64,000 bases of DNA from JARFVT01 sp036677425 (lineage in GTDB: Bacteria; Pseudomonadota; Alphaproteobacteria; UBA8366; Aestuariispiraceae): the NCBI GenBank assembly GCA_036677425.1, contig JARFVT010000013.1:1612001-1676000 (forward strand). The letters are read 5' to 3'. A program made the translations under genes and the position numbers. Under the pieces are notes generated by a model. That model was not told the DNA's origin, did no database searches, and worked only from the letters and a program-made list of their open reading frames with translations. This document shows positions 45,061 through 55,575 of the stretch, in pieces (position 1 is the stretch's first letter; each line of letters starts with the position of its first letter).

Positions 45061-46815
45061 TTAATGCAGCTCTTGCATTGGTTCAACGCCAAAAACATGC
45101 AAACCCGAGGCAACAACCTGTCTGAACCCCAAAATCAGCGCCATACGCGCTTGCGTTATTTCATAATCATCATCAATGATAAAGCGTAATTGTGAATTTG
45201 TCTTGCCTTTTGTCCATAAGCCGTGAAATGCAGCTGCTAATTCTTGTAAATAAAATGCGACCCGATGTGGTTCTTGTGCTTTTGCTGCGGCCTCTACCAA
45301 ACGCGGCCAGCCCGCCATGATTTTTATTAAATTAATTTCTGCCGCGTCATTTAATCGTTCAATATTTACATTTGCCAAGCTATTTTGATCGATGACCATA
45401 TTTGGAAATGCCTCATTGGCTTGTTTTATAACCGAAAAACATCTCGCATGGGCATATTGCACATAAAAAACTGGGTTATCGCGTGATTGTTCTTTCACCA
45501 TCGTTAAATCAAAATCCATTGGTGCATCATTTTTACGGGTAAGCAGAAAAAATCTAACAACATCCTTGCCAACCGCATCAACTAAATGACGTAATGTAAC
45601 AAAATTTCCTGAACGCTTGGACATTTTTATCGCTTTACCCTTATCCATTAATTTAACCATTTGACAAATTTTTACATTTAGCACCGCATTACCTTGTGAA
45701 ATTGCTGTTACTGCTGATTGCATACGTTTAACATATCCCGAATGATCTGCGCCCCAAACATTAATTTGCATAGCGAAGCCGCGTTTATATTTATCCAGAT
45801 GATAGGCAATATCAGATGCAAAATATGTCCAGCTACCATCGGCTTTACATAGCGGTCGATCCACATCATCGCCAAACTCGGTTGCCTTGAATAATTCTTG
45901 TTCACGCGGCTGCCAATCCTCGTCAAGTTTGCCTTTTGGCGCATCTAAAACACCATTATAAATTAAACCACGGGTTTTTAAATTTTGCAAAACCTCATCA
46001 ACCATACCGCAATCCACCAATGATTGTTCAGAGGTAAATATATCTTGTTTTATGCCAAGCGCCGACAAATCATCTTTTATTAATATAAGCATCGCATCAA
46101 TGGCTATTTTACGAATTTCAGGCATATAGTCATCATATTGCATGGTTAAAAATTTATCGCCATATTGCGACTTCATATCACCCGCAAGCGATATTAAATA
46201 TTCACCGGGGTAAAACCCTTCGGGGATTGCACCAACATCCTCACCATGCGCCTGACGATAACGTAAATAAAGCGATTGTGCCAATATATCAATTTGCGAG
46301 CCTGCATCATTAACATAATATTCCGTACAAATATCATAGCCAGATTTTTTTAATAATGATGATAATATATCACCAAAAACCGCACCACGAGCATGACCAA
46401 TATGCAATGGTCCCGTTGGGTTTGCACTTACATATTCAATATTAACCTTGATATTTTTACCCAGATCAGAATCACCATAATTAACACCAGATTTAATAAT
46501 ATCACGTAATTGCGCCCGCCATAAATCATTATCAATAGTTAGGTTAATAAAACCAGGGCCAGCGATTTCTATCGATGATATTTCATCAAATTGTTGCATT
46601 TTTTCAACAATTTTTGCTGCCAAATCACGTGGCTTCATCGATGCTTTCTTGGAAAGAACCATCGCCGCATTGGTGGCCATATCCCCGTGAGAGGCATCGC
46701 GTGGTGGTTCCATAGTTGCCTTGGATATATCAATATCTTGTGGGATAACGCCTTGTTTTTTTAAATCCATTAAAGTTATTATTAATTTTGCATGTATATC
46801 TTTAAATATATCCAT
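45061..46815 (-). CDS. argS: arginyl-tRNA synthetase
   Basis: A complete 584-residue class I synthetase. HIGH motif in GPLHIGHARGAVFGD, KMSKS in AIKMSKRSGNF, and the C-terminal DALR anticodon-binding domain ending in LHVFGVEPM. It charges tRNA-Arg. It lies between the SPOR gene and dgt, which is the usual alphaproteobacterial order. Confidence 0.97.
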   Translation of the reverse strand: MDIFKDIHAKLIITLMDLKKQGVIPQDIDISKATMEPPRDASHGDMATNAAMVLSKKASMKPRDLAAKIVEKMQQFDEISSIEIAGPGFINLTIDNDLWRAQLRDIIKSGVNYGDSDLGKNIKVNIEYVSANPTGPLHIGHARGAVFGDILSSLLKKSGYDICTEYYVNDAGSQIDILAQSLYLRYRQAHGEDVGAIPEGFYPGEYLISLAGDMKSQYGDKFLTMQYDDYMPEIRKIAIDAMLILIKDDLSALGIKQDIFTSEQSLVDCGMVDEVLQNLKTRGLIYNGVLDAPKGKLDEDWQPREQELFKATEFGDDVDRPLCKADGSWTYFASDIAYHLDKYKRGFAMQINVWGADHSGYVKRMQSAVTAISQGNAVLNVKICQMVKLMDKGKAIKMSKRSGNFVTLRHLVDAVGKDVVRFFLLTRKNDAPMDFDLTMVKEQSRDNPVFYVQYAHARCFSVIKQANEAFPNMVIDQNSLANVNIERLNDAAEINLIKIMAGWPRLVEAAAKAQEPHRVAFYLQELAAAFHGLWTKGKTNSQLRFIIDDDYEITQARMALILGFRQVVASGLHVFGVEPMQELH

Positions 46816-46874
46816 TTATTAATGCTTTTCCGTATATTTTTATTTTTGATTAATCAATTTAATATTAGCTTATT

Positions 46875-48068
46875 TTAATTTATTTTTTCGGCTAAGCCAA
46901 TTGCAAATCTATCGGTCATTCCAGCAATATAATCAGCGATCATTCTTGAATTTCCTGTTATTACATTTTCTTTATCGTCGATATTATTATCCGTATATAA
47001 CAACCGCCAATCATTAGGCAAATTATCAGGATTTTGCATAAAATAATTAAATAATATCTGAATTATTTTATCGGCTTTTTCCCGTTCTTTACAAACGCTA
47101 TCAGCACGGTACATATTATTAAATAGAAATTTCTTTAACTGACGTTCTTTTTCCGCCATTAATGGTGAAAAAGCAACCAATTGCCGCTGATTATTTATAA
47201 CATCTTGATAATTTTTTATATTATCTTGATTAATCCTATATTTTGTTTCGACCATAACATCATTGACCATATCGCCAATTAAATGGCGCACTGCCTCTAT
47301 TATCAATATATGTGGATGCATTTTTGGATATTTTTCATATAATTTTTTAAATATATCACCCACATGCGATACCTCAGAAGAAACCTGTTCAACAGTGAAA
47401 AGCCCCGCACGCAACCCATCGTCCATATCATGATGATTATAGGCAATATCATCAGAAATAGCAGCAATTTGTGCTTCAAAACCTGCCAATGTTGTAAGTT
47501 CAAGATCATGAATTTTATTATAATTTTAAATGGTTATCGGCAGGCTATTTAATTGTTCGTCTATGTTATATTTTTTATTGATTAACCGCCCATTATGCTT
47601 GACCACACCTTCTAATGTTTCCCAACAAAGGTTAAGCCCAGAAAAGCCAATATAACGATTTTCAAGCTGCACCAAAACGCGCAACGCTTGGTCATTATGG
47701 TTAAAACCGCCATATTCTGCCATTAACTTATTTAACATTTCTTCGCCTGAATGACCAAATGGAGTATGGCCTAAATCATGGGCAAGGGCGATTGCCTCGC
47801 ATAAATCCTCATCGCTATTAAATGATCTTGCTATGCTTCTGGCAATTTGCGCCACCTCAATTGAATGGGTTAATCTTGTTCTGAAATGATCTCCCTCTGG
47901 TGATATAAATACCTGTGTTTTATGCATTAATCGCCGAAAAGCAGTCGAATGAATTATCCGGTCGCGGTCGCGTTGAAATGGCGTACGCGTCGATGATGGC
48001 GGCTCATTATATAACCGCCCTTTGCTTTTTTGGTGCGAACTGGCAAAATTTACTAATTTTTTAAACAT
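46875..48068 (-). pseudogene. dgt: deoxyguanosinetriphosphate triphosphohydrolase-like gene interrupted by one in-frame TAA
   Basis: One frame of 398 codons. The first part has RGRLYNEPPSSTRTPFQRDR then RIIHSTAFRRLMHKTQVF and the HD-site AHDLGHTPFGHSGE. It stops at TAA 47526-47528 after SLPITI, then continues without a shift as NYNKIHDLELTTLAGFEAQI then DDIAYNHHDMDDGLRAGL, the second metal region, to 46875. Relatives carry Ala/Glu/Lys-type residues where the stop lies. The HD dGTPase core is thus split. ATG 48068 is preferred to the TTG at 48086. Young pseudogene, sequence error or readthrough. Confidence 0.85.
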
Positions 48069-48219
48069 AACTATATCGATATCCAATGGGATTGTGAAAA
48101 TAATTAACTAGATAATTACAATATTAAACATTCTTGTGCTATATTGACAATATTATGATGATGATTAGATATGATATGTGAATTTTATAATTAAATTAAG
48201 TGAAATTAAAGAGAATATA

Positions 48220-48585
48220 ATGACTGATCCATTTGCAATGCCAACCATTGATCGCCCACGCATATTAACCATAAGCGATTCTGCGATAGCGCGCCTTAAG
48301 ATTATGATGACAGCTGAGGATAATGATAATTTAATGTTACGTATCAGCGTATCCGGCGGCGGCTGTTCAGGGTTTCAATATGGCTTTTCCTTTGATAAAA
48401 AATTAAATGACGATGATATGACATTTGAAAAAGATGGTGTTCGTGTGGTAAGTGATAATTTATCAATGGATTTGCTGGCTGGTAGTGAAGTTAATTTTGT
48501 CGATGATTTAATGGGTCAATATTTCCAAATGGTAAATCCTAATGCTGCGTCTTCTTGCGGTTGCGGTACTTCTTTTGCCGTTTAA
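48220..48585 (+). CDS. erpA: iron-sulfur cluster insertion protein ErpA (A-type carrier)
   Basis: A 121-residue A-type carrier with three ligand cysteines: SGGGCSGFQYGF and the C-terminal SSCGCGTSFAV. It transfers Fe-S clusters to apo-enzymes. ATG 48220 has AGAG upstream; the earlier ATG only adds a leader. It is divergent from dgt and followed by xthA at 31 bases, the typical arrangement. Confidence 0.93.
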   Translation: MTDPFAMPTIDRPRILTISDSAIARLKIMMTAEDNDNLMLRISVSGGGCSGFQYGFSFDKKLNDDDMTFEKDGVRVVSDNLSMDLLAGSEVNFVDDLMGQYFQMVNPNAASSCGCGTSFAV

Positions 48586-48615
48586 ACATAAATTTTATCA
48601 AGATAATAAAAAATC

Positions 48616-49389
48616 ATGAAAATTGCTACATTCAATGTTAATTCCGTCAATGCCCGCTTGCCAAGATTGCTTGAATGGTTAGATGATGCCAAACCAGACG
48701 TGGTATTATTGCAAGAAATTAAATGTATTGATGATAATTTTCCCGCATTGGAAATTAAAAAATTAGGTTATAATATCGCCACTCATGGGCAAAAATCATA
48801 TAATGGCGTGGCTATATTATCGCATTTTGAAATAAGCGATATAAAGCGCGGCCTTCATGGTGATGAGGAAGATATTCAAGCAAGATATATCGAGGCAACT
48901 ATTAATGGCCTACGTATTGCCAGCATCTATCTGCCCAATGGCAACCCAGTTGATACGGATCAATTTGCCTATAAATTATCATGGATGGATCGTTTAATTA
49001 ATCATGTTCGCGTTAATTTACTACCGCTAGAAATGCCAATTATCCTTGGTGGTGATTATAATATTGTCCCCGATGATCGTGATATATTCGATGCCGATGG
49101 CTGGGCAGATGATGCATTATGTCGCCCCGAAAGCCGTCAACGTTTTTACAGCTTGCTCAACCTTGGCTTAACAGAGGCATGGCGGGCAATGCATCCCAAT
49201 GCGGCACATAAATATTCATATTGGGATTATGTTAAGGGTCGTTGGCAAAAAGACGATGGATTGCGAATTGATCATTTTTTATTATCACCACAAGCCGCCG
49301 ACCGTTTAATATCATGCGATATTGATAAATCACCGCGCGGCTGTGAAAAAGCATCTGACCATACGCCCGTCATTTGTCAAATATCCTAA
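48616..49389 (+). CDS. xthA: exodeoxyribonuclease III
   Basis: A 257-residue AP endonuclease of the exonuclease III family: metal/catalytic residues in NVNSVNARL, LLQEIKC, GGDYNIVPDDRD, LRIDHFLLS and the final SDHTPV. It repairs abasic and oxidised 3' ends in DNA. It lies behind erpA. Confidence 0.95.
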   Translation: MKIATFNVNSVNARLPRLLEWLDDAKPDVVLLQEIKCIDDNFPALEIKKLGYNIATHGQKSYNGVAILSHFEISDIKRGLHGDEEDIQARYIEATINGLRIASIYLPNGNPVDTDQFAYKLSWMDRLINHVRVNLLPLEMPIILGGDYNIVPDDRDIFDADGWADDALCRPESRQRFYSLLNLGLTEAWRAMHPNAAHKYSYWDYVKGRWQKDDGLRIDHFLLSPQAADRLISCDIDKSPRGCEKASDHTPVICQIS

Positions 49390-49440
49390 TCATAAATATT
49401 CTAAGCAAGATGATCATCGGCTAAAACTAATATAATATTA

Positions 49441-49995
49441 TCAAGAAATCTTTTTTATGAATAAGAATTTTGCCGCACCATATTTTCGTTGATCGATAAG
49501 TTCAAAACCATCTGGCATTGTGAATTGATCTTTTGGATGTGTTTGGATAATATTAAGGCTATCTTTGCCAATCCAGCCAATATTATCAAAGGCAATTAAT
49601 GACTTATCAGCAAATTCCTGATGATATGGCGGATCAAAAAATAGAATATCATAAGTAATATTACGCTGTGGCGGTTGTAATGCCGTGGTTCTATTGATCT
49701 GACAATCATCATTAATTTTGCATTTATTAATATTGGCCTTTAAGGTTGCGATGGCATTATTATCTTGTTCAAAAAACACTGCCGATTTAGCACCCCTGCT
49801 CATCGCCTCCAAACCTAATGCACCCGTGCCAGCAAATATATCGACAATTTTTGCTCCGCGAAGGATCTTTGAAAATTTACCATGATCCAATATATTAAAC
49901 AGCGATTCGCGGGCTTTATCGGCGGTTGGCCTGGTGTTTTCACCCTTGGGCGATAATAATTTTACCCCCCTGAATTTTCCTGCAATTATACGCAT
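49441..49995 (-). CDS. rsmD: 16S rRNA (guanine966-N2)-methyltransferase
   Basis: A 184-residue methyltransferase: N-terminal MRIIAGKFRGVKLLSP, RPTADKARESLFNIL, SAM motif VDIFAGTGALGLEAMSRGA and the DPPY catalytic motif in ILFFDPPYHQEF. It modifies the 30S subunit. It follows rluB by 13 bases on the same strand. Confidence 0.96.
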   Translation of the reverse strand: MRIIAGKFRGVKLLSPKGENTRPTADKARESLFNILDHGKFSKILRGAKIVDIFAGTGALGLEAMSRGAKSAVFFEQDNNAIATLKANINKCKINDDCQINRTTALQPPQRNITYDILFFDPPYHQEFADKSLIAFDNIGWIGKDSLNIIQTHPKDQFTMPDGFELIDQRKYGAAKFLFIKKIS

Positions 49996-50008
49996 TTATA
50001 AATTACCA

Positions 50009-50881
50009 TTATTTATTCATAGGTTTACGATTAGGGCTCTTCTTGTCCATATGATGTGTTTTCTCATCCTTTTTTATATATGACTTACGTCTGGCTGGTT
50101 TTGGTTTTCTTGCTTTGGCCTTTGCACCCTTATGGGGTCTTCCCATAATTTTACGTATCATGCCCGATGTTATTTCTTCGACCTCGCCAAGACTTAACCC
50201 CGCCAAGTCAAATTGACCATATTTAACCCTGATCAAACGATTGACAGGATAATTTAAAAATTCAAAAATATTTCTAATTTCACGGTTTTTGCCTTCGGAT
50301 AATGTTACAAATAACCATGCATTACTGCCTTGTTGGCGTTCAAGTTCAATAATTATTTGACCATAGGTAACACCATCAATTGTTATGCCGTCTTTAAGCC
50401 TTTCAAGCCGCGCCATATCAACCCTGCCACGAACCCGCACCCGATATTTACGCAGCCAACCCGTGGCAGGCAATTCCAACATGCGTTTTAATTCGCCATC
50501 ATTGGTCAATAATAATAGGCCTTCGGAATTTATATCTAACCTGCCAACCGATAAAACCAGTGGTAATTCCTTGGGCAATTTATCAAATATTGTTGGTCTA
50601 TTATGTTCGTCTTTTTCGGTGGTAATTAAATCAAGCGGTTTATTATAACGCCATAATCTTGTTGGTTCTGCCATTGGCAATGCCTGACCATCAACGATAA
50701 TTTCATGATCGCTATTTAATGATAATGCTGGGCTGTTAATTATTTCACCATCGACCTTGACCCTGCCATCTGCAATCCAACGTTCGGCATCGCGTCTTGA
50801 GCAAAGTCCCGCGCGTGCAATTATTTTTGCAATCCGTTGCGGTTTTTCAGCCGATGCTTGTTTATCATTTTGATTATCCAT
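50009..50881 (-). CDS. rluB: pseudouridine synthase RluB/RsuA family
   Basis: A 290-residue synthase: an S4 domain (RIAKIIARAGLCSRRDAERW), catalytic Asp in SVGRLDINSEGLLLLTNDG and SEGKNREIRNIFEFL. The C-terminal tail is a Lys/Arg-rich extension. It makes pseudouridine in 23S rRNA (RluB) or 16S rRNA (RsuA); rluB is favoured by the S4 domain plus long tail. It pairs with rsmD, as is usual. Confidence 0.92.
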   Translation of the reverse strand: MDNQNDKQASAEKPQRIAKIIARAGLCSRRDAERWIADGRVKVDGEIINSPALSLNSDHEIIVDGQALPMAEPTRLWRYNKPLDLITTEKDEHNRPTIFDKLPKELPLVLSVGRLDINSEGLLLLTNDGELKRMLELPATGWLRKYRVRVRGRVDMARLERLKDGITIDGVTYGQIIIELERQQGSNAWLFVTLSEGKNREIRNIFEFLNYPVNRLIRVKYGQFDLAGLSLGEVEEITSGMIRKIMGRPHKGAKAKARKPKPARRKSYIKKDEKTHHMDKKSPNRKPMNK

Positions 50882-50991
50882 TTTGAATTTCCCTCATATT
50901 GCGCTTTCATATTTTTTTGCACTGTTTTAATTTAGAATAAACCACATAAATATTTTTATCATTTTAATCTAAATTAATTGGTTGGGCAAAT

Positions 50992-51450
50992 ATGCTAAGC
51001 GACGCTAGAAAATATATGACACAAGCGTTAGATATGGCGAAACAAGCAGCAAATCAAGGGGAAATACCCGTTGGCGCGGTAATAGTTAACCCAATGGATG
51101 GTAAAATAATCGCCAAGGCGTGCAACCAAACAGAAAATTTAAATGACCCCGCCGCCCATGCGGAAATAATCGCCATTAAGATTGCGTGCCAAAGCCTTAA
51201 AACACCAAGAATTAATGGTTATGATTTATATGTAACGCTCGAGCCATGCACCATGTGCGCCGCAGTTATTTCTTTTGCTAGAATAAGGCGAGTTATTTTT
51301 GGTGCATATGACATTAAAGGCGGCGGGGTTGAACATGGCGCATGTTTTTATAATCAACCCACAGGCCATCATAAACCAGAGGTAATTGGCGGTTTTATGG
51401 AAAGCCAATGCGGTGCAGATTTAAAAGATTTTTTTAAAAATAAACGCTAA
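50992..51450 (+). CDS. tadA: tRNA-specific adenosine deaminase
   Basis: A 152-residue zinc deaminase making inosine at tRNA position 34. The active site is H56-A-E58, with C86 and C89 in LEPCTMCAA. It is divergent from rluB, as in many alphaproteobacteria where tadA adjoins the rluB-rsmD pair. Confidence 0.95.
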   Translation: MLSDARKYMTQALDMAKQAANQGEIPVGAVIVNPMDGKIIAKACNQTENLNDPAAHAEIIAIKIACQSLKTPRINGYDLYVTLEPCTMCAAVISFARIRRVIFGAYDIKGGGVEHGACFYNQPTGHHKPEVIGGFMESQCGADLKDFFKNKR

Positions 51451-51475
51451 AATAGATTATTTTTAGATATGGTTA

Positions 51476-54205
51476 TTAAGAAACACGACCAGTTGCGTTG
51501 CTTAATAATATATAAAGCTTACCAACATCAGAGGTTAAAAAAGTTGAATGCAATAAATTTTCAGGGTCAGATTGCTCGCATTCTTTGAGCAGGCTATTAA
51601 ATTGTTCCATATAGCGATTGATATATTGCCGTGCGTCATGGTCTGTTTTCATTTGCTGTTTTATTTTGTCAATCAAAGATGCCGATTTAGACCGCAATAA
51701 ATTTCTGGTGAATATACTTCTATCGCCTTTAGTATATCGCTTCCAATCGGAATCTGGTACTTCTTTATTTAAAATTCTAGTTAAATCAACCGATATAGAA
51801 TTTAAATCTTCGATTATAAAACGCGTAGTCTTCAAGAATATATTGCGCTTATTATCTATTTCTTTTACGGCTAATTTCTTTGCCTGTGCCGCCGCATTAC
51901 TAGCTGCTAAGATCAATGATTCGGATTGTTCGATAAATTGACTATTGGCAAAATCGGCCTTACCAACGCATTCATCAATAATTTTATGTAATTTTATTGT
52001 GGTCTCAGATATTTTATCAGCGACTTCATTAAGGGTTAGGCTAGTGCTTTCTGTTGTTTTTGCCAATTGATTAGAATGTTGCGTTATATTACGTCCAACA
52101 AGGGTTATCTGTTTATTGGCATTATTTCCTGCTTGAATAATATCATTAGATTTATCTTCTAAAGTTCTAAATAGGCTTTGCAAATTATCTATAATGCCGA
52201 TGGCTGATTTTTCCATATTATCTGCCTGCATTGCATAGGCATTAACCGCCAGAATTAAAGAATCCTTAATTATATTTGCCGCCGTCGTTAATTCTTTCGT
52301 TTGTGCCTTTAATGCATCGCGATTATCCGATATTTGCATTGCAGAATGAACTGAAATAGCCGTCATTTTTTCTGATTGTATTTTAAAATTATCAGTTAAA
52401 TTTTCTATTAATTTAATATTCTTGGTTAATGTATGATTAATATTATTCGCATCATCATTAAAAACTATTCCCGCACCGACAAGCCGTTCATTTATGATAT
52501 TCATTGCATTATCAACCGCATCAACTTGATGTTTCAGGATATTAACAATATTTACTGCCTGCTCACTGGCATTGTTGGTGGCGTCATTTAACATTTTTTT
52601 CTGCTGCTTTGCTGAATTTTCTATATGATCACCATAACCAGCTAAATTATGGGCAAGCGTATCAAGCTCCTTACTATCACCCTTTAATAGCTTGCTTATA
52701 TTATGCACCTCAAGCCTGCTGCTGGCAGAGGCCTGTCTTAAGCCAGATATTTGTTTGGCGATGCTATCATTCATATGGTTTATATGACGCCCAGCATCAT
52801 TGGTTATATTATGTAAAAATTTATTTTGTTTATATAACTCTTCCGCCATATTTTGTATTTTAACAATTAGAGGTTTAAATGTTGTAGAAATCCCTGTTTC
52901 CCCTTCATCCATTATGACTTTAATTGTCAATAAATGTTGATTGAGCATATTTATTATACTATCGGCTTTTTGACTTGATATATCTGCCGCATTATCGAGA
53001 GATTTTATATGCGAATTAAAAATAACTTGCATTTTTTTAGACTTTTCAGCCGCAGAATCAGTAGTTTGTGTGATTTGATTGGCCTGCTTAGTTAAAATAT
53101 CGCTCATATATTTTACTTTTTCGCTTGCTTGTTGTGATGAATTAACAAGCCCCTCGCTTTGCATATCAACCGACTTATTAACCGATTCTGATTGCTCAGC
53201 CAGATTTTGCGCTAATATGGATAATATATCACTTTGTTTTGTAATATCATTTTTAATATTTGTTATTTTTTGTGATGATTGATCCGCCGCTTGCATCATA
53301 TTAGCAGATTGTTTACTGGCATAAGCCACGCCATCGCCCAACATTTGGCTAGCATTTTTAAATAATATATCAATTTCTTTCGCCCTTGATAACATATCAT
53401 CCGATGCACCGCGCATATCTACTAAATATTTATTAAATACTCCGCCAATATCGCGGGCTTGATCGGCGGCTATATTCGATGCACCAACGATATCACCCGC
53501 CTGAATTTTAAGGGCGGCACTTATTTGATCGGCATTTTCCAAGGCATGGCGACTGGCATTTACTAATTCTTCTTCTTGTAATTTGCTAGCAGCGATTATT
53601 TTTTTATGATTATTTTCAATTTGGCTATTTAAATTTGCCATTTTTTCTGTCTCGCTAGCAAGTTCCTTACATATACCACCCGTTTGCATATTAACTTTAT
53701 TGCTGGCTTTGTCTAAATCACTAGTTCGGCTTGCAAGATTTTCTATTAATTTTCTTAAGGTGTTTTCAGCTTTTTCGCTGGCGTTATTTAGCTCCTCACT
53801 TTGGTTACGCAAGGCATTGGCTATTAATTTAACTCGTCCATCACGGCCTTCTGCATCATAAGTTAATAAGGCAAATTGCCGCCGCAGCACATCCGTATGC
53901 TGGCGCACGTCATTATTTCGCCTTATATAAAGTGCAATTAACCATATGAATGCCAATGGTGAAAACGCCCCCATAAGGACAGTTCCCAATTGATAGACTG
54001 GCATATTACTTAACCAGCCACTAGCCAAATTATAATTCGCATATATGCCGCATGCAAAAAGCCAAGCCACTGATATTACCGATGTGATGACTGATATTAT
54101 TAATGATTCTCTATTCGCTAAACGCTCGCTATTTTTTAATGACTCACTTGTCGGTCCCACATGGGAATGTTTCGAAATTGGCAATTTAGTTATTTTTGCA
54201 TTCAT
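51476..54205 (-). CDS. long coiled-coil membrane protein, TipN-like
   Basis: A 909-residue protein with two membrane helices near the N-terminus (about residues 35-57 and 73-93), then some 650 residues of continuous coiled coil rich in Ala, Asn, Gln and Ser, and a conserved-looking C-terminal region (WKRYTKGDRSIFTRNLLR, then KLYILLSNATGRVS). Size and layout match the Caulobacter birth-scar protein TipN (two N-terminal membrane segments plus a long coiled coil), and local similarity to chemoreceptor and apolipoprotein-like helices is due to composition. Assignment is by architecture only. It is monocistronic. Confidence 0.6.
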   Translation of the reverse strand: MNAKITKLPISKHSHVGPTSESLKNSERLANRESLIISVITSVISVAWLFACGIYANYNLASGWLSNMPVYQLGTVLMGAFSPLAFIWLIALYIRRNNDVRQHTDVLRRQFALLTYDAEGRDGRVKLIANALRNQSEELNNASEKAENTLRKLIENLASRTSDLDKASNKVNMQTGGICKELASETEKMANLNSQIENNHKKIIAASKLQEEELVNASRHALENADQISAALKIQAGDIVGASNIAADQARDIGGVFNKYLVDMRGASDDMLSRAKEIDILFKNASQMLGDGVAYASKQSANMMQAADQSSQKITNIKNDITKQSDILSILAQNLAEQSESVNKSVDMQSEGLVNSSQQASEKVKYMSDILTKQANQITQTTDSAAEKSKKMQVIFNSHIKSLDNAADISSQKADSIINMLNQHLLTIKVIMDEGETGISTTFKPLIVKIQNMAEELYKQNKFLHNITNDAGRHINHMNDSIAKQISGLRQASASSRLEVHNISKLLKGDSKELDTLAHNLAGYGDHIENSAKQQKKMLNDATNNASEQAVNIVNILKHQVDAVDNAMNIINERLVGAGIVFNDDANNINHTLTKNIKLIENLTDNFKIQSEKMTAISVHSAMQISDNRDALKAQTKELTTAANIIKDSLILAVNAYAMQADNMEKSAIGIIDNLQSLFRTLEDKSNDIIQAGNNANKQITLVGRNITQHSNQLAKTTESTSLTLNEVADKISETTIKLHKIIDECVGKADFANSQFIEQSESLILAASNAAAQAKKLAVKEIDNKRNIFLKTTRFIIEDLNSISVDLTRILNKEVPDSDWKRYTKGDRSIFTRNLLRSKSASLIDKIKQQMKTDHDARQYINRYMEQFNSLLKECEQSDPENLLHSTFLTSDVGKLYILLSNATGRVS

Positions 54206-54376
54206 GCTTTGATTATCGCCTTAACTATTATATTTTACAAATATTTAACATTGAAATATTTAAATTTATTGTAACATATTAATTAAAAAACTAACAGCCG
54301 TCTTGGCTTCCACCAAAAATAACGGTATCTTCAATATAGATATATAAATAAATTTAGACAATTGAATAGATAAATT

Positions 54377-55027
54377 ATGCAACAAAATGATAAATTCCCT
54401 AATTTACATATAGTTAACCACCCACTTATACAGCATAAATTAAGCCATATGCGTAAAATAACCACGCCGACATCGACATTTCGCCAATTGTTGAAAGAAA
54501 TATCCATGTTAATGGGTTACGAATTAACCAGACATATGCCAATGATGACGCAAAATATCGAAACCCCATTGCAATTAATGAATGCGCCTGTATTGGCTGG
54601 TAAAAAACCAGTTATAGTCCCCATATTGCGGGCTGGGCTGGGTATGGTTGATGGGCTGCAAGATTTAATGCCCAGTGCAAGACAAGGTCATATCGGGCTT
54701 TACCGCGACCCTGTTACCAAGCGACCATGCGAATATTATGTCAAATTACCCGATATGGATGGGCGTTTGATAATTTTATGCGACCCGATGCTGGCCACAG
54801 GATATTCTGCGGTTCATGCCATGGATATATTAATTAAAAATGGAGTGGAGGCACAGAATATTCGCTTTATGTCATTGCTTAGCGCACCCGAAGGCATTAG
54901 CGTATTTCAAAAACATTATCCAGATGTGCATATTTATACGGCATCTTTAGATGAAAAACTTAATGAGAATGCCTATATTATGCCTGGGCTTGGTAATGCT
55001 GGTGATAGATTGTTTGGCACAAAATAA
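54377..55027 (+). CDS. upp: uracil phosphoribosyltransferase
   Basis: A 216-residue enzyme that makes UMP from uracil and PRPP in pyrimidine salvage. VPILRAGLGMVDGL and the PRPP loop CDPMLATGYSA are intact, and the LYRDPVTKRPCEYYVKLP block and the C-terminal GLGNAGDRLFGT are diagnostic. Confidence 0.96.
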   Translation: MQQNDKFPNLHIVNHPLIQHKLSHMRKITTPTSTFRQLLKEISMLMGYELTRHMPMMTQNIETPLQLMNAPVLAGKKPVIVPILRAGLGMVDGLQDLMPSARQGHIGLYRDPVTKRPCEYYVKLPDMDGRLIILCDPMLATGYSAVHAMDILIKNGVEAQNIRFMSLLSAPEGISVFQKHYPDVHIYTASLDEKLNENAYIMPGLGNAGDRLFGTK

Positions 55028-55047
55028 ATATATTATAAGGATTTGAT

Positions 55048-55545
55048 ATGTTACGACGAATTTTATTAATTATTTCAGGATTGATTTTTGCATTCATCTT
55101 GTCGCAATTCTTAGAATTCAAGCAACAATATTTGCAACATACCGGCGGCGCATTAGATGAATTAACCCATCAAATTGCTGCATTAGATAAAAGGGCAGAA
55201 AGCGTTGATAAAAGCCGATTGCATTATATATTAGGATTTTTGGAAAATAAAAATCAAGATAGCCATATTGAAGGGCTTAATATGGTCGAACAATTAGGCC
55301 GCCATATGCGCCTTACAAAGGCATTGAATAAAATAAAATTTGCCCCCCAATATCAGCAAATATTCATTTTATTTTCCCATGCAGATTTACCAAGCATCAC
55401 GGCAACATTGGATGATTATAAACCGGCCGTGCCAATGTCTATTAATGATGCAATATATACGGTATCGGGGTTTATATTTGGTCATATTCTAATGGCAATT
55501 TTATTAATGTTTTTCCCTAGATCCAAACGACAACGCAACTATTAA
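55048..55545 (+). CDS. DUF2937 family membrane protein
   Basis: A 165-residue protein with hydrophobic helices near each end (about residues 4-20 and 136-156) and a central helical part containing FKQQYLQHTGGALDELTHQI, the DUF2937 hallmark. Function unknown; it follows upp by 20 bases. Confidence 0.85.
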   Translation: MLRRILLIISGLIFAFILSQFLEFKQQYLQHTGGALDELTHQIAALDKRAESVDKSRLHYILGFLENKNQDSHIEGLNMVEQLGRHMRLTKALNKIKFAPQYQQIFILFSHADLPSITATLDDYKPAVPMSINDAIYTVSGFIFGHILMAILLMFFPRSKRQRNY

Positions 55546-55575
55546 GCAAAATATAAATATCGTCTAATTTATATC

